Source: Clavibacter californiensis
Lineage (GTDB): Bacteria > Actinomycetota > Actinomycetes > Actinomycetales > Microbacteriaceae
DNA length: 64,000 nucleotides
NCBI RefSeq assembly: GCF_021952865.1
Contig: NZ_CP040792.1
Coordinates: 2,294,001-2,358,000, forward strand
Direction of reading: 5' to 3'
This document shows positions 31,310-42,313 of this stretch, piece by piece. The first letter of the stretch is position 1. The number at the start of each line of letters is the position of its first letter. A program made the position numbers and the translations under genes. Under the pieces are notes generated by a model. That model was not told where the DNA came from. It searched no databases and saw only the letters and a program-made list of their open reading frames with translations.

Positions 31310-32767
31310 TCAGATGGAGAGAGCGCGGTCCGTGGGACGGACCGGGAACGGGAGCTCCGTGTCCCCCTCAAGGTACCGGTCGACGGCGGAGGCCGCTGAA
31401 CGTCCCTCCGCGATGGCCCACACGATGAGCGACTGGCCGCGGCCCGCGTCGCCCGCGACGAAGACGCCGGCCTGGTCGGTCTGGTAGTCCTCGCCGCGCG
31501 CGACGTTGCCGCGCTCGTCGAAGGGGACCTCCAGCTGGCTCTCGAGGGCGGCCTTCTCGGGGCCGGTGAAGCCGAGCGCGAGCAGCACGAGGTCGGCGGG
31601 GATCTCGCGCTCCGTGCCCGACTTCGGCACGCGGCGTCCGTCGCGGAACTCGGTCTCGGCGACGCGGACGGCGCGGACGTGCCCGTCGTCGTCCTTCAGG
31701 AACTCCACCGTGGTGGCGAGGTAGTGGCGCTCGCCGCCCTCCTCGTGCGCGCTGGACACCTCGAAGAGGGCCGGGTACGTCGGCCACGGCTGGTCGGGGC
31801 GTCGCTCCGTCGGCGGCTGCTGGCCGATGGCGAGGTTGGTCACCGACGCGGCCTTCTGCCGGTGCGCGGTGCCGATGCAGTCCGCGCCCGTGTCGCCGCC
31901 GCCGAGGACGACGACGTGCTTGCCCTCCGCGTGGATCTGCTCGGGCACCTGGTCGCCGGCGGTCGCGTGGTTCGACTGGCGCAGGTAGTCCATGGCGAAG
32001 TGGACGCCGTCGACGTCGCGGCCGGGGATGTCGAGGTCGCGGGGCACGAGCGCGCCCGTGCAGACCACGACCGCGTCGTAGCGCAGGCGCAGGTCGGACC
32101 AGGTGATGTCCTTCCCGATGTCGACGCCCGCGCGGAAGCGGGTGCCCTCGGCGGTCATCTGCGCGAGACGCGCCTCGAGGTGGCGCTTCTCCATCTTGAA
32201 GTCGGGGATCCCGTAGCGCAGCAGGCCGCCGATGCGGTCGTCGCGCTCGAACACGGCGACCGTGTGGCCGGCGCGCGTGAGCTGCTGGGCGGCGGCGAGG
32301 CCGGCGGGACCGGATCCCACGACCGCGACGGTCTTGCCCGTGAGCCGCTCGGGCGGGTGCGGCTCGACCCAGCCGTTCTGGAAGGCGTCGTCGATGATCG
32401 ACACCTCGACCTGCTTGATCGTCACGGGCGGCTGGTTGATGCCGAGCACGCACGAGCTCTCGCAGGGCGCGGGGCACAGCCGGCCGGTGAACTCCGGGAA
32501 GTTGTTCGTTGCATGCAGGCGCTCGATGGCCTGGCGGCCCTCGCCCCGCCACGTGAGGTCGTTCCACTCCGGGATGAGGTTGCCGAGCGGGCAGCCCTGG
32601 TGGCAGAACGGGATGCCGCAGTCCATGCACCGGCCGGCCTGGCGCACGAGCTCGCCGCGCTCCTGCTGCTCGTAGACCTCCTTCCAGTCCATGAGGCGGA
32701 CGGATACGGGTCGGCGCTTGGGGAGCTCGCGCTCCGTCACCTTGAGGAAGCCCTTGGGGTCAGCCAC
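31310..32767 (-). CDS. gltD: Glutamate synthase small subunit
   Basis: FAD-dependent subunit that passes electrons from NADPH to the large subunit for making glutamate from glutamine and 2-oxoglutarate. The 485-residue protein has an N-terminal iron-sulfur region with [14 protein letters not shown] and [12 protein letters not shown]. Two dinucleotide-binding motifs follow: [15 protein letters not shown] (FAD) and [15 protein letters not shown] (NADPH). The C-terminal segment [19 protein letters not shown] is typical of the FAD site. GTG start overlapping the gltB stop by 8 bases. The protein is complete. Confidence 0.97.
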   Translation of the reverse strand: MADPKGFLKVTERELPKRRPVSVRLMDWKEVYEQQERGELVRQAGRCMDCGIPFCHQGCPLGNLIPEWNDLTWRGEGRQAIERLHATNNFPEFTGRLCPAPCESSCVLGINQPPVTIKQVEVSIIDDAFQNGWVEPHPPERLTGKTVAVVGSGPAGLAAAQQLTRAGHTVAVFERDDRIGGLLRYGIPDFKMEKRHLEARLAQMTAEGTRFRAGVDIGKDITWSDLRLRYDAVVVCTGALVPRDLDIPGRDVDGVHFAMDYLRQSNHATAGDQVPEQIHAEGKHVVVLGGGDTGADCIGTAHRQKAASVTNLAIGQQPPTERRPDQPWPTYPALFEVSSAHEEGGERHYLATTVEFLKDDDGHVRAVRVAETEFRDGRRVPKSGTEREIPADLVLLALGFTGPEKAALESQLEVPFDERGNVARGEDYQTDQAGVFVAGDAGRGQSLIVWAIAEGRSAASAVDRYLEGDTELPFPVRPTDRALSI

Positions 32768-35700
32768 CGGTCACCTCCAGGATGCGCTTCCAGGCGACGT
32801 CGCCGTCGGGGTCGAGACCCTCGTCCACCGCGGTCTGGCGGGTGGCGAGGACGGCCGCGTAGTCCCGCGGCAGGATCTTGGTGAAGCGTTCCATGGAGGT
32901 CTCCGGGTCGGCGAGCAGGCGCTCGGCCACGGTGGATCCGGTCTCGGCGAGGTGCCGGCGGAGGAGGTCGAGCACGATCTCGACGTCGGCGCTCCCGAGC
33001 GGGTGCAGCTCGAGCTCGCCCGACGCGAGCGCGTCGGTGTTGATGCGGTCGCGGTCCAGGTCGATCATGTACGCCGTGCCGCCCGACATGCCGGCGCCGA
33101 TGTTCCGGCCGGTGCCGCCCAGGACGAGCGCGAGCCCGCCGGTCATGTACTCGAGCGCGTGGTCGCCCACCGCCTCGACGACCGCGGTGGCGCCGGAGTT
33201 GCGGACGAGGAACCGCTCCCCCACCATCCCGCGGATGAACATGGTGCCCTGCGTCGCGCCGTAGCCGATGACGTTGCCCGCGATGACGTTCTCCTCCGCA
33301 GGGAAGCCGGCCCGCGCGTCGGGCCGCACGACGATGTCGCCGCCCGAGAGGCCCTTGCCGAGGTAGTCGTTGCTGTCGCCGACGAGGCGCAGCGTGATGC
33401 CCGACGGCATGAACGCGCCGAAGGACTGGCCCGCCGAGCCGCGCAGCGTGACGTCGATGGATCCCGTCGGGAGCCCGTCCTCGCCGTGCGCCTTCGTGAC
33501 GAGGTGCCCGAGCATCGTGCCGACCGCGCGCGCCGTGTTGCGCACGGGCAGGTCGATCTCGACGCGGCCGCCGTGGTCGAGCACGTCGCGGCTCAGCCGG
33601 ATGAGCTCGTTGTCGAAGTGGTCCTCGAGCTCGTGGTCCTGCGACCGGCCGTGCTTCATCGGCTCGTCGTCCGCGAAGGTCGGGCCGACCAGGATCGGCG
33701 TGAGGTCGAGGCCGGACGCCTTCCAGTGGTCGACCGCGTCCTCGACGCCGAGCAGGTCGTTGCGACCCACGATCTCGTCGAGCGATCGGTAGCCGAGGGC
33801 GGCGAGGTGCTCGCGCACCTCCTGCGCGATGAACTCGAAGAAGTTGACGACGTGGTCCGCCTTGCCGGGGAAGCGCTTGCGCAGCTCCGGGTTCTGCGTG
33901 GCGACGCCCACGGGGCAGGTGTCGAGGTGGCAGACGCGCATCATGATGCAGCCGGACACGACGAGCGGCGCGGTGGCGAAGCCGAACTCCTCGGCGCCGA
34001 GCAGCGCGCCGACGATGACGTCGCGGCCGGACTTCATCTGCCCGTCGACCTGCACGACCACGCGGTCGCGCATGCCGTTGAGGCGGAGGGTCTGCTGCGT
34101 CTCGGCGAGACCCAGCTCCCACGGGGTGCCCGCGTGCTTGAGCGAGTTGACCGGGCTCGCACCTGTGCCGCCGTCGTGGCCCGAGACGAGGATCACGTCG
34201 CTCAGCGCCTTCGCGACGCCCGCCGCGACCGCGCCGATGCCCGACTGGCTGACGAGCTTCGTGTGGATCCGGGCGCTCGGGTTCGCGCGCTTCAGGTCGA
34301 AGATCAGCTGCTTGAGGTCCTCGATCGAGTAGATGTCGTGGTGCGGCGGCGGCGAGATGAGGCCGACGCCCGCTGTCGCGTGGCGCGTGCGCGCCACCCA
34401 CGGGTACACCTTGCCGGGCGGCAGCTGACCGCCCTCGCCGGGCTTGGCGCCCTGCGCGAGCTTGATCTGGATGTCGTCGGCGTGCGTGAGGTACATGCTC
34501 GTGACGCCGAAGCGCCCGGACGCGACCTGCTTGATGGAGCTGCGGCGCTCGGGGTCGAGCAGGCGCTCGACGTTCTCGCCGCCCTCGCCCGTGTTCGACT
34601 TCGCGCCGAGCCGGTTCATGGCGATGGCGAGCGTCTCGTGCGCCTCCTCGGAGATCGATCCGTAGCTCATCGCACCCGTGGAGAAGCGCTTCACGATGTC
34701 GCTGATGGGCTCGACCTCGTCGAGCGGCACCGGCGGCCGCGTGCCCGTGCGCAGCTGGAACATGCCCCGGAGGGTCATGAGGTCCTTCGACTGCGCGTCG
34801 ACCATGGACGTGTACTCGCGGAAGATGTCGTACCGGCGCGTGCGGGTGGCGTGCTGCAGCCGGAAGATCGTGTCCGGGTTGAAGAGGTGCGGGGATCCGT
34901 CGCGGCGCCACTGGTACTCGCCGCCCGTCTGCAGGCGCTCGTGGGACAGCACGGCGCCGTCCGTCGGGTACGCGCTGCGGTGGCGCGCGGCGTTCTCGGC
35001 CGCGATGACGTCGATGCCGACGCCGCCGAGGCGCGTGGTGGTGCCCGAGAAGTACTGGTCCACCAGCCCCTGCGAGAGGCCGACCGCCTCGAAGCACTGC
35101 GCGCCCGCGTACGAGGACACCGTCGAGATTCCCATCTTGGACATGATCTTGAGCACGCCCTTGCCGAGCCCCTTGATGAGGTTCCGCGTGGCCTTCTCCG
35201 GCGTCACGCCCGTGAGCATGCCGCTGCGGACCAGGTCCTCGCAGGACTCCATCGCCAGGTACGGGTTGACCGCCGAGGCGCCGTAGCCGATGAGCAGCGC
35301 GATGTGGTGCACCTCGCGCACGTCGCCGGCCTCGACCACGATGCCGACCTTCATGCGGGTCTGCTTGCGGATGAGGTGGTGGTGCACCGCGGCGATCATG
35401 AGGAGCGACGGGATGGGGGCGAGGTCGCGGTTGCTGTCACGGTCCGACAGGACGATGAACTGCGCGCCGTGCGCGATGGCGCGGTCGACCTCGTCGCACA
35501 TGGCGTCGATGCGCTTCTGCATGGCGAGCGGGCCGTCGTCGACGCGGTAGAGCCCGCTCACGATGGTGGTGGTGCGGCTGCCCGGACGGTGGTCGATGTG
35601 GATGACCTTGGCGAGCTCGTCGTTGTCGATGACGGGGAAGTCGAGCACGACCTGCTTCGTGTGCTCGGGGCCGGCGTCGAGGAGGTTGCGCTGCGGACCG

Positions 35701-37331
35701 AGGCCGAGTCGGAGGCTGGTGACGACCTCCTCGCGGATGGAGTCCAGCGGCGGGTTCGTGACCTGCGCGAACTGCTGCGTGAAGTAGTCGAACAGCAGGC
35801 GGGGGCGCTGCGAGAGGACCGCGATGGGCGTGTCCGAGCCCATGGCGCCGAGGGGCTCCGCGCCGATCTTCGCCATGGGCATGAGGAGCATCCGCACCTC
35901 CTCCTCCGTGTAGCCGAAGGTGCGCTGGCGACGGACGACGGACGCGGGCGTGTGCACGACGTGCTCGCGCTCCGGCAGGTCGGCGAGGTGGATCCGGTTC
36001 CGGAGCCACTCGCCCCACGGCGCGCTGGCCGCGAGCTCGGACTTGATCTCGTCGTCCTCGATGATGCGGCCGGCCTCGGTGTCGACGAGGAACATCTTGC
36101 CGGGGCGCAGGCGGCCCTTCCGCATGATGCGCGCGGGGTCGATCTCGAGCACGCCGATCTCGCTGCCCAGGACCACGAGCCCGTCGTGCGTGACGAGGTA
36201 GCGGCCCGGACGCAGGCCGTTGCGGTCGAGGGTGGCGCCGACGAGGGTGCCGTCGGTGAAGGTGAGCGCCGCCGGGCCGTCCCACGGCTCCATGACCATG
36301 GAGTGGTACTCGTAGAAGTCGCGGCGGACGGGGTCGATGTCGGTCTGCTTCTCCCACGCCTCGGGGACCATCATCATCATCGCGTGCGGCAGGCTGCGGC
36401 CGCTGAGGCTGAGGAGCTCGAGCACCTCGTCGAAGGACGCGGAGTCGCTCGCGCCCGGCGTGACGATGGGCATGAGCGGCGACAGGTCGCCGAGCAGCTC
36501 CGACTCGAGCTGGGACTGGCGGGCGCGCATCCAGTTGCGGTTGCCCGCGACCGTGTTGATCTCGCCGTTGTGCGCCATCATCCGCAGCGGCTGCGCGAGG
36601 GGCCACGACGGGAACGTGTTGGTGGAGTAGCGCGAGTGCACGATCGCGAGCTTGGATGCGAAGCGCTCGTCGGAGAGGTCGGGGTAGAACGGCTCCAGCT
36701 GGAGCGTGGTGACCATGCCCTTGTAGACGAGGGTCCGCGATGACAGCGAGATGAAGTAGGCGCCGAGCTCCCGCTCCGCGCGCTTGCGCAGGCGGAAGGC
36801 GAGGCGGTCGAGGGCGAGCCCCGACGGCCGGTCCTCCGGCCGCGCCGAGTCGGAGGTCAGGAACAGCTGGCGGAACGCGGGCATGGCCTTGCGCGCCAGG
36901 TTGCCGAGGTGCGTCGCGTCGACCGGGACCTCGCGCCAGCCGAGGACCCGAAGGCGCTCGTCGCCCGCGATGCGCTCGATGCCGGACTGCAGCTCCTCGC
37001 GCTCGGCGTCGTCGGTGGGCAGGAAGGCCATGCCCACGGCGTACTCCCCCATGGCCGGGAGGTCGAAGCCGACGACGCCGCGGAGGAACACGTCCGGGAT
37101 CTGCGTCATGATGCCGGCGCCGTCGCCGGTGCCCGCGTCGGACCCGATCGCGCCGCGGTGCTCCAGGTTCCGGAGCGCGTCCAGCGCGTTCACGATGATG
37201 TCGTGACCGGGGGTGCCGCGCAGGGTGGCCACCATGGCCAGGCCGCACGCGTCCTTCTCGAACGCCGGGTCGTAGAGGCCCTGCTTCGCGGGGAACGAGC
37301 CGCCGGGAGGTGAGGTGGAGGAGAACGCCAT
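32760..37331 (-). CDS. gltB: Glutamate synthase large subunit
   Basis: Carries glutaminase and synthase sites of NADPH-dependent glutamate synthase. The 1523-residue protein has a short propeptide before the nucleophile Cys29 ([12 protein letters not shown]) of the class II amidotransferase domain. A central domain, an FMN-binding synthase barrel with the iron-sulfur ligands in [13 protein letters not shown], and a C-terminal beta-helix domain of GxxGG-type repeats ([19 protein letters not shown]) follow. The ATG has no Shine-Dalgarno. A weak -10-like TAGGAC lies 7 nt upstream and a hairpin separates it from lgt, so gltB-gltD may be its own unit. Confidence 0.97.
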   Translation of the reverse strand: MAFSSTSPPGGSFPAKQGLYDPAFEKDACGLAMVATLRGTPGHDIIVNALDALRNLEHRGAIGSDAGTGDGAGIMTQIPDVFLRGVVGFDLPAMGEYAVGMAFLPTDDAEREELQSGIERIAGDERLRVLGWREVPVDATHLGNLARKAMPAFRQLFLTSDSARPEDRPSGLALDRLAFRLRKRAERELGAYFISLSSRTLVYKGMVTTLQLEPFYPDLSDERFASKLAIVHSRYSTNTFPSWPLAQPLRMMAHNGEINTVAGNRNWMRARQSQLESELLGDLSPLMPIVTPGASDSASFDEVLELLSLSGRSLPHAMMMMVPEAWEKQTDIDPVRRDFYEYHSMVMEPWDGPAALTFTDGTLVGATLDRNGLRPGRYLVTHDGLVVLGSEIGVLEIDPARIMRKGRLRPGKMFLVDTEAGRIIEDDEIKSELAASAPWGEWLRNRIHLADLPEREHVVHTPASVVRRQRTFGYTEEEVRMLLMPMAKIGAEPLGAMGSDTPIAVLSQRPRLLFDYFTQQFAQVTNPPLDSIREEVVTSLRLGLGPQRNLLDAGPEHTKQVVLDFPVIDNDELAKVIHIDHRPGSRTTTIVSGLYRVDDGPLAMQKRIDAMCDEVDRAIAHGAQFIVLSDRDSNRDLAPIPSLLMIAAVHHHLIRKQTRMKVGIVVEAGDVREVHHIALLIGYGASAVNPYLAMESCEDLVRSGMLTGVTPEKATRNLIKGLGKGVLKIMSKMGISTVSSYAGAQCFEAVGLSQGLVDQYFSGTTTRLGGVGIDVIAAENAARHRSAYPTDGAVLSHERLQTGGEYQWRRDGSPHLFNPDTIFRLQHATRTRRYDIFREYTSMVDAQSKDLMTLRGMFQLRTGTRPPVPLDEVEPISDIVKRFSTGAMSYGSISEEAHETLAIAMNRLGAKSNTGEGGENVERLLDPERRSSIKQVASGRFGVTSMYLTHADDIQIKLAQGAKPGEGGQLPPGKVYPWVARTRHATAGVGLISPPPHHDIYSIEDLKQLIFDLKRANPSARIHTKLVSQSGIGAVAAGVAKALSDVILVSGHDGGTGASPVNSLKHAGTPWELGLAETQQTLRLNGMRDRVVVQVDGQMKSGRDVIVGALLGAEEFGFATAPLVVSGCIMMRVCHLDTCPVGVATQNPELRKRFPGKADHVVNFFEFIAQEVREHLAALGYRSLDEIVGRNDLLGVEDAVDHWKASGLDLTPILVGPTFADDEPMKHGRSQDHELEDHFDNELIRLSRDVLDHGGRVEIDLPVRNTARAVGTMLGHLVTKAHGEDGLPTGSIDVTLRGSAGQSFGAFMPSGITLRLVGDSNDYLGKGLSGGDIVVRPDARAGFPAEENVIAGNVIGYGATQGTMFIRGMVGERFLVRNSGATAVVEAVGDHALEYMTGGLALVLGGTGRNIGAGMSGGTAYMIDLDRDRINTDALASGELELHPLGSADVEIVLDLLRRHLAETGSTVAERLLADPETSMERFTKILPRDYAAVLATRQTAVDEGLDPDGDVAWKRILEVTGG

Positions 37332-37338
37332 GGGAACC

Positions 37339-37344
37339 GTCCTA
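37339..37344 (-). promoter_or_regulatory. Weak -10 candidate (TAGGAC) before gltB
   Basis: TAGGAC-GGTTCCC-ATG on the minus strand, spacing 7 nt. The last base departs from TANNNT, so this is weaker than the coaE or polA cases, but gltB also lacks a Shine-Dalgarno. Confidence 0.3.
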
Positions 37345-37383
37345 GATGCACTGCGGAGGGACGTCGCTGGCCCTGTGGTGGGG

Positions 37384-37412
37384 ACCGCCTCGCGTGAGGG
37401 AGAGGAGGCGGT
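37384..37412 (-). terminator. Hairpin between lgt and gltB
   Basis: ACCGCCTC (37384-37391) pairs with GAGGCGGT (37405-37412) around a 13-nt loop in the 107-nt gap. It may end lgt transcripts. Confidence 0.4.
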
Positions 37413-37438
37413 GACCGCGGGGGTGCCCGCGCTGAGGA

Positions 37439-38461
37439 CTAGGCGCCGCGTCCGCTTGTGGCGGGGAGAGCGTGGGAGTCCGAACCGGTGGATGCCCGAT
37501 CGTCGTCGACGTCGGCGAAATCCGAATCCGTGTACACCGATGCTACCTCGCCGTCGCGGCCCGCCTTCGCACGGGCGCTTACGTCATCCGGGGTGCGGCC
37601 CGGCAGGTACGGGCTGGGCTCGCTGCCGACGTGACGCCTCGTCTGCACGATGAAGAGGACGAGGCCGAAGGCGACCGCGAGGAAGGCGGCCCACACGTTG
37701 GTGCGGATGCCGAACAGGATCTCGCTTGGGTCGATGCGGATCGACTCGAAGACCATGCGCCCGAGGCCGTACCACATGAGGTAGACGGCGAGCCCGCGTC
37801 CCCACTGCAGGCGGACGGCGCGACCCAGCGCCATGATGACGAGCGCGCCGGCGACGTTCCACACGATCTCGTAGAGGAACGTGGGGTGGAAGAGAGTGCC
37901 AGCTGGCAGCCCGGCCGGGAACGCGGCGTTGGTCGGGTCGACCTCGAGGCCCCAGGGCAGCGTGGTCGGCGTGCCGAACAGCTCCTGGTTGAAGTAGTTG
38001 CCCATGCGGCCAGCGGCCTGCGCGAGGAGGAGACCGGGGGCGAGCGCGTCGGCGAAGGTCCAGAAGCGGACACCCGTCCACTTGGAGCCGAGCCACACGC
38101 CCACCGCGCCGCCGATGAGGGCGCCGAAGATGGCGATGCCGCCCTCCCACACGTAGAGCACGCGCCAGAGGTTCGCACCCTCGTAGAAGTAGTCGCCGGG
38201 GTGGGTGAGCACGTGGAACGCGCGGGCGCCGACGATGCCCAGGACGAGCGCGCACAGCGTGAAGTCGATGACCGTGCCCGACTCCACGCCCCGCGCCACG
38301 AGGCGGCGGTTGGTGAGGAACGCGGCGATGAGGATGCCGATGAGGATGCACACCGCGTACGCGTGGATGACGAAGGTGAGCGGCAGGTCGATGCCGAGGC
38401 CCTGGAGCCACGCCGTGACGTCGAACCGGGTGTCGGACGGATCCGGGCTGGGGATGCTCAT
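37439..38461 (-). CDS. lgt: Prolipoprotein diacylglyceryl transferase
   Basis: Membrane enzyme that adds diacylglycerol to the lipobox Cys of prelipoproteins. The 340-residue protein has about seven hydrophobic helices. The family signature [17 protein letters not shown] contains the conserved Arg, Asn and Glu, and [17 protein letters not shown] precedes it. A polar C-terminal tail of about 60 residues follows, longer than in E. coli but common in actinobacteria. I chose the ATG at 38461; no good Shine-Dalgarno is seen. It follows trpA by 70 nt, an order shared with other actinobacteria. Confidence 0.94.
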   Translation of the reverse strand: MSIPSPDPSDTRFDVTAWLQGLGIDLPLTFVIHAYAVCILIGILIAAFLTNRRLVARGVESGTVIDFTLCALVLGIVGARAFHVLTHPGDYFYEGANLWRVLYVWEGGIAIFGALIGGAVGVWLGSKWTGVRFWTFADALAPGLLLAQAAGRMGNYFNQELFGTPTTLPWGLEVDPTNAAFPAGLPAGTLFHPTFLYEIVWNVAGALVIMALGRAVRLQWGRGLAVYLMWYGLGRMVFESIRIDPSEILFGIRTNVWAAFLAVAFGLVLFIVQTRRHVGSEPSPYLPGRTPDDVSARAKAGRDGEVASVYTDSDFADVDDDRASTGSDSHALPATSGRGA

Positions 38462-38531
38462 CGGGTCGAACAACGGATGGCGCTCACTTTCGGAGGGGGA
38501 TCGGCGGGCGCGGCGGGACCGCGGGCCGGGG

Positions 38532-39344
38532 CTACTGTAGCGCGGTTCCCCGCGCGAGATCGGCCGCGGCGCGGGCGACGCCGGGCACGCCGCCGTCGGC
38601 GAGGGCCGCGACGAGGGCGGATCCGACGATGGCGCCGTCGGCGTAGTCGAGCACCTCGCGCACCTGGTCGCCGGTGGAGATGCCGATGCCCACGCAGGCG
38701 CTCGTGGAGCCGGCGTCGCGCAGGCGCGAGACGAGTCCGCGCGCGGCCTGGTCGACGTCCTGGCGCGCGCCCGTGATGCCCATGGTCGAGACCGCGTAGA
38801 CGAAGCCGCGGCTGCGCTCGACCGCCTGGTGCAGGCGCGCCTCGCTGGACGACGGGGCCGCGAGGAAGACGCGGTCGAGGCCCGTGCGCTCGGACGCGGC
38901 CAGCCAGTCGGCACCCTCGTCCGGGATGAGGTCGGGCGTGATGAGGCCGGCGCCGCCCGCGGCGACGATGTCGTCCGCGAAGCGCTCGACGCCGTATTGC
39001 ACGACGGGGTTCCAGTAGGTCATGAGGAGCACGGGCGCGTCGACGCGCTGGGTGATCGCGTGCAGCGCGTCGAAGCCGTCGCGGAGGCGGAAGCCATGCG
39101 CGAGCGCCGTCTGCGTCGCGCGCTGGATGACCGGGCCGTCCATGACGGGGTCGCTGTACGGCAGGCCGAGCTCGATGACGTCGACGCCGTTCTCGACGAG
39201 CGCGACGGCGGCCTCGATGCTCGTGGCGAGGTCGGGGAAGCCGACGGGGAGGTACCCGACGAGGGCGCCCGATCCCTGCTCGCGGCGGACCGCGATGGCC
39301 CGCTCGACGGGGCTGACCGCGGGCGGTGCCGCGTGAGCGGTCAC
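38532..39344 (-). CDS. trpA: Tryptophan synthase alpha subunit
   Basis: Cleaves indole-3-glycerol phosphate to indole and glyceraldehyde 3-phosphate; indole is channelled to TrpB. The 270-residue TIM-barrel protein shows [30 protein letters not shown] (catalytic Glu and Asp region) and [11 protein letters not shown] start (39342-39344) overlapping the trpB TGA by three bases within a GTGA, so the two subunits are coupled. Confidence 0.96.
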   Translation of the reverse strand: MTAHAAPPAVSPVERAIAVRREQGSGALVGYLPVGFPDLATSIEAAVALVENGVDVIELGLPYSDPVMDGPVIQRATQTALAHGFRLRDGFDALHAITQRVDAPVLLMTYWNPVVQYGVERFADDIVAAGGAGLITPDLIPDEGADWLAASERTGLDRVFLAAPSSSEARLHQAVERSRGFVYAVSTMGITGARQDVDQAARGLVSRLRDAGSTSACVGIGISTGDQVREVLDYADGAIVGSALVAALADGGVPGVARAAADLARGTALQ

Positions 39345-40555
39345 GACTGCTCCGCCCCTGCGTCGATGAGGTCGAAGTACTTGCCCGCGGTCTCCATGTC
39401 CTTGTCGCCGCGGCCGCTGAGGTTGATCAGGATGATCGACTCCGGGCCGAGCTCCTTGCCGAGCTCGAGCGAACCGGCGAGGGCGTGCGCGGACTCGATG
39501 GCGGGGATGATGCCCTCGGTGCGGCTGAGCAGGCGCAGCGCGCTCATGGCCTGGTCGTCCGTGACGGGACGGTACGACGCGCGGCCGAGGTCCGAGAGCC
39601 AGGAGTGCTCCGGGCCGACGCCCGGGTAGTCGAGGCCCGCGGAGATCGAGTGCGAGTCGATCGTCTGGCCGTCCTCGTCCTGCAGGAGGTAGCTGCGCGC
39701 GCCGTGCAGCATGCCGGGGCGGCCCTTGGTGATGGTGGCGGCGGTGCGCGGGGTGTCCGCGCCGTCGCCGCCGGCCTCGAAGCCGTAGAGCGCCACGTCG
39801 GCGTCGTCGAGGAAGGCGTGGAAGATGCCGATGGCGTTGGATCCGCCGCCGACGCATGCGGCCACGGCGTCGGGCAGGCGCCCGGTGAGCGCGAGCACCT
39901 GCTCGCGGGCCTCCTCGCCGATGACCTTCTGCAGGTCGCGGACCATGGCCGGGAACGGGTGCGGGCCGGCGACCGTGCCGAAGACGTAGTTCGTGGTCTC
40001 GACGTTGGTGACCCAGTCGCGCATGGCGTCGTTGATGGCGTCCTTGAGCGTGCGCGAGCCGGAGCGGACCGGGATGACCTCGGCGCCGAGCAGGCGCATC
40101 CGCGCCACGTTCAGCGCCTGACGCTCGGTGTCGACCTCGCCCATGTAGATGACGCAGTCGAGGCCGAAGAGCGCGGCCGCGGTGGCGGTGGCGACGCCGT
40201 GCTGGCCCGCGCCCGTCTCCGCGATTATGCGCTTCTTGCCGATCTTCTTGGTGAGCAGCGCCTGCCCGAGCACGTTGTTGATCTTGTGCGAGCCGGTGTG
40301 GTTCAGGTCCTCGCGCTTGAGGATGATGCGGGCGCCGCCGGCGTGCTCGGCGAACCGCGGCACCTCCGTGATGAGCGACGGGCGTCCGGTGTAGCTGCGG
40401 TGCAGCTCCTTCAGCTCCTCGATGAACGCGGGGTCGACCTTGAGCTCCTCCCACGCCTCGGACAGCTCGTCGAGGGCGGCGACGAGGGACTCGGGGACGT
40501 ATCGCCCGCCGAAGTCGCCGAAGTACGGACCGGTCGTGCTGCGCAGGTCCGTCAT
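39341..40555 (-). CDS. trpB: Tryptophan synthase beta subunit
   Basis: Pyridoxal-phosphate enzyme that condenses indole with serine to give tryptophan. The 404-residue protein has [14 protein letters not shown], the cofactor lysine in [10 protein letters not shown], and the glycine-rich phosphate-binding [10 protein letters not shown]. It is a standard TrpB1 in length. ATG start overlapping the trpC stop by four bases. Confidence 0.97.
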   Translation of the reverse strand: MTDLRSTTGPYFGDFGGRYVPESLVAALDELSEAWEELKVDPAFIEELKELHRSYTGRPSLITEVPRFAEHAGGARIILKREDLNHTGSHKINNVLGQALLTKKIGKKRIIAETGAGQHGVATATAAALFGLDCVIYMGEVDTERQALNVARMRLLGAEVIPVRSGSRTLKDAINDAMRDWVTNVETTNYVFGTVAGPHPFPAMVRDLQKVIGEEAREQVLALTGRLPDAVAACVGGGSNAIGIFHAFLDDADVALYGFEAGGDGADTPRTAATITKGRPGMLHGARSYLLQDEDGQTIDSHSISAGLDYPGVGPEHSWLSDLGRASYRPVTDDQAMSALRLLSRTEGIIPAIESAHALAGSLELGKELGPESIILINLSGRGDKDMETAGKYFDLIDAGAEQS

Positions 40556-41328
40556 GCGCGGATGTCCAGGAACTCGCCGAGCGTGCGGACGGGATCGCCC
40601 GTGACGAGCGCCTCGCCCACCAGGACGACGTCGGCGCCCGAGCGGCGGTAGTGCGCCACGTCGTCCGCGGTCTTCACCGCGGACTCGGCGATGCGGACGA
40701 CGCCAGCGGGGATGGAGTCGGCCAGGCGGCCGAAGAGGTCGCGGTCGAGCTCGAACGTGGTGAGGTCGCGGGCGTTGACGCCGACGACCTGCGCGCCGAG
40801 GTCGAGCGCGCGGGACACCTCCTCGGCCGAGTGGGTCTCGACGAGCGCGGTCATGCCGAGCTCGCCCACGAGCGCGTGCAGCTCGACGAGCGTCTTCTGG
40901 TCGAGCGCGGCGACGATGAGGAGGACGAGGTCGGCGCCGGACGCGCGGGCCTCGAGCACCTGGTACGGCTCGCCGATGAAGTCCTTGCGGAGCACGGGGA
41001 TGGAGACGGTGTCGCGCACCTGCTCGAGGTCCTGGAGGGATCCGCCGAACTTGCGGCCCTCGGTGAGGACGCTGATGGCGCTGGCGCCGCCGGTCTCGTA
41101 GCGGGACGCGAGGAGCGCAGGATCCGGGATCTCGGCGAGGGCGCCGCGCGAGGGGCTCGAGCGCTTGACCTCCGCGATGATCTTCACGCGGTCGGCGGGC
41201 GCGAGGGCGCTGAGCGCGTCGAGGGCGGCGGGACGCGCGAGCGCCTCGGCCTCGACCTGGGCGAGCGGACGGGTCTCGCGGCGCGCGGCCGCGTCCTCGA
41301 GGGCGCCGGCGAGGAGGTCGTCCAGCAC
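40552..41328 (-). CDS. trpC: Indole-3-glycerol-phosphate synthase
   Basis: Closes the indole ring in tryptophan synthesis. The 258-residue barrel protein has [13 protein letters not shown] (catalytic Lys), [16 protein letters not shown] (catalytic Lys) and [13 protein letters not shown] chose the GTG at 41328, which overlaps the TAG of the preceding HGxxPAAW gene by one base; the longer frame to 41445 lies inside that gene. TrpF is not fused or adjacent, consistent with actinobacteria where the HisA/TrpF bifunctional isomerase (confusingly also called PriA) does that step. Confidence 0.95.
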   Translation of the reverse strand: MLDDLLAGALEDAAARRETRPLAQVEAEALARPAALDALSALAPADRVKIIAEVKRSSPSRGALAEIPDPALLASRYETGGASAISVLTEGRKFGGSLQDLEQVRDTVSIPVLRKDFIGEPYQVLEARASGADLVLLIVAALDQKTLVELHALVGELGMTALVETHSAEEVSRALDLGAQVVGVNARDLTTFELDRDLFGRLADSIPAGVVRIAESAVKTADDVAHYRRSGADVVLVGEALVTGDPVRTLGEFLDIRA

Positions 41329-41570
41329 TACGAGCGCGCCTTCGAGTGGCTGGAGACCGTGCGGTGCCCGTCGACGCCGAAGCCCATCTTCTTCATGACG
41401 CCGCCGGTGATCCAGCCGAGGATCGCGAGGACGGCCGATGCCCACACGACGGGCTCGATGGCGAACCAGAAGGCGATGGTGCCGACGGTGAACGCGACGA
41501 GCATGATGACGACAGCCGTCCAGGCCGCCGGCGAGTTGCCGTGGCCGGGTTCTGCGGACTCTGTGGACAT
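41328..41570 (-). CDS. HGxxPAAW small membrane protein of the trp cluster
   Basis: 80-residue protein with two predicted membrane helices (about residues 17-37 and 43-60). The N-terminal [11 protein letters not shown] motif marks a small actinobacterial family (HGxxPAAW, DUF6704) regularly found beside trp genes; its function is unknown. ATG with GGAG about 5-6 nt upstream. A likely -10 box (TAGACT) lies 38 nt upstream and a hairpin separates it from trpM, so it probably heads the unit HGxxPAAW-trpC-trpB-trpA-lgt. Confidence 0.85.
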   Translation of the reverse strand: MSTESAEPGHGNSPAAWTAVVIMLVAFTVGTIAFWFAIEPVVWASAVLAILGWITGGVMKKMGFGVDGHRTVSSHSKARS

Positions 41571-41607
41571 GCGTGCTCCTCGGGGATCGTGCGATGGGGA
41601 CGGGTCG

Positions 41608-41613
41608 AGTCTA
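41608..41613 (-). promoter_or_regulatory. Likely -10 box (TAGACT) for the trpCBA unit
   Basis: TAGACT followed by CGACCC on the minus strand, 37 nt before the ATG of the HGxxPAAW gene and just after the hairpin that follows trpM. Same hexamer as before sodA and rapZ. Confidence 0.5.
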
Positions 41614-41645
41614 CCCGGCGGCGTCCGGGCGGCCGTCGGCTTGGG

Positions 41646-41676
41646 GAGGGTCGGATGGGGCCGTCAGCCGACCCTC
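41646..41676 (-). terminator. Hairpin at the end of trpM
   Basis: GAGGGTCGG (41646-41654) pairs with CCGACCCTC (41668-41676), overlapping the trpM stop codon. It could end the his-trpE-trpM transcript or act as an attenuator before trpC. Confidence 0.5.
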
Positions 41677-42313
41677 ACGAGGTCCCGCCGGCCGGGGTGT
41701 CGTCGGGGTCGCCTGACTCGCGGCGGGTGGGATCCGCGCCGCCGCTCAGGCTGTCCCACGCGGCCACGGGATCCTCGCGCGGGACGATCCGGCGGGCGGG
41801 CGACTGGTCGGGCGCGTCGTACCGCGACCGGCGGGTGGGCCAGCGCGGTCCGGTGACCGCGATGAGGAGTCCCGTCAGCGCCGACGCGATGCCCGCGACC
41901 AGCGTGACCGGACCCCAGGGGGTCGTGGTCCACCCGTCGACGAGCTCCGCCACGGCCGATGAGCCCGCGACGCCCGTGACGGTAGTGACCGCGGCCTCGC
42001 CCGCCTGGACGGGCCCGGCGGTCGCGGCGAACGCCGTGAGCGCGACCGTCGCGCCGATGAGCGCCTGCAGGATCCCGAGCACCACGCGGAGCACGCGGCC
42101 CGCGATGGCGAGCGCGCCGGCGAGGGCGAGGCTGGAGAGCGCGAGGGCGCTGAGCGCGGGGGCGGCGACGCTGCCCGCCACGGGCACGAGCGTCGGCGCC
42201 TGGCCGCCGATGCGGAGCGTGGACCAGTCCTGCGACCAGCCCAGGAACGTGGCCGCGCTCGTCGCGAGGACGAGCAGGAGGGCGAGGGACTTCGTGCGGC
42301 GGGTGACGCGCAT
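41675..42313 (-). CDS. Trp biosynthesis-associated membrane protein
   Basis: 212-residue protein of the actinobacterial trp-operon membrane family (TIGR02234 type; sometimes called TrpM), function unknown. It has about four hydrophobic segments in the first 165 residues (an N-terminal one at about 8-24, then others at about 50-75, 78-100 and 135-155), followed by a charged cytoplasmic tail. It keeps the family's LGWSQDW near residue 24. The ATG overlaps the trpE stop by one base, so it is made together with anthranilate synthase. A role in aromatic amino acid transport is only speculation. Confidence 0.88.
   Translation of the reverse strand: MRVTRRTKSLALLLVLATSAATFLGWSQDWSTLRIGGQAPTLVPVAGSVAAPALSALALSSLALAGALAIAGRVLRVVLGILQALIGATVALTAFAATAGPVQAGEAAVTTVTGVAGSSAVAELVDGWTTTPWGPVTLVAGIASALTGLLIAVTGPRWPTRRSRYDAPDQSPARRIVPREDPVAAWDSLSGGADPTRRESGDPDDTPAGGTS

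Noticed and set aside
32691-36743. A 1350-codon plus-strand frame opposite gltB and gltD
   Set aside because: Antisense shadow of gltB. It has no domain signature, and the start and end do not respect gene limits.
41571-41674. Possible trp leader peptide or T-box before trpC
   Set aside because: No short frame with tandem Trp codons and no T-box-like AGGGTGGNACCGCG sequence is present; only a simple 9-bp hairpin overlapping the trpM stop.
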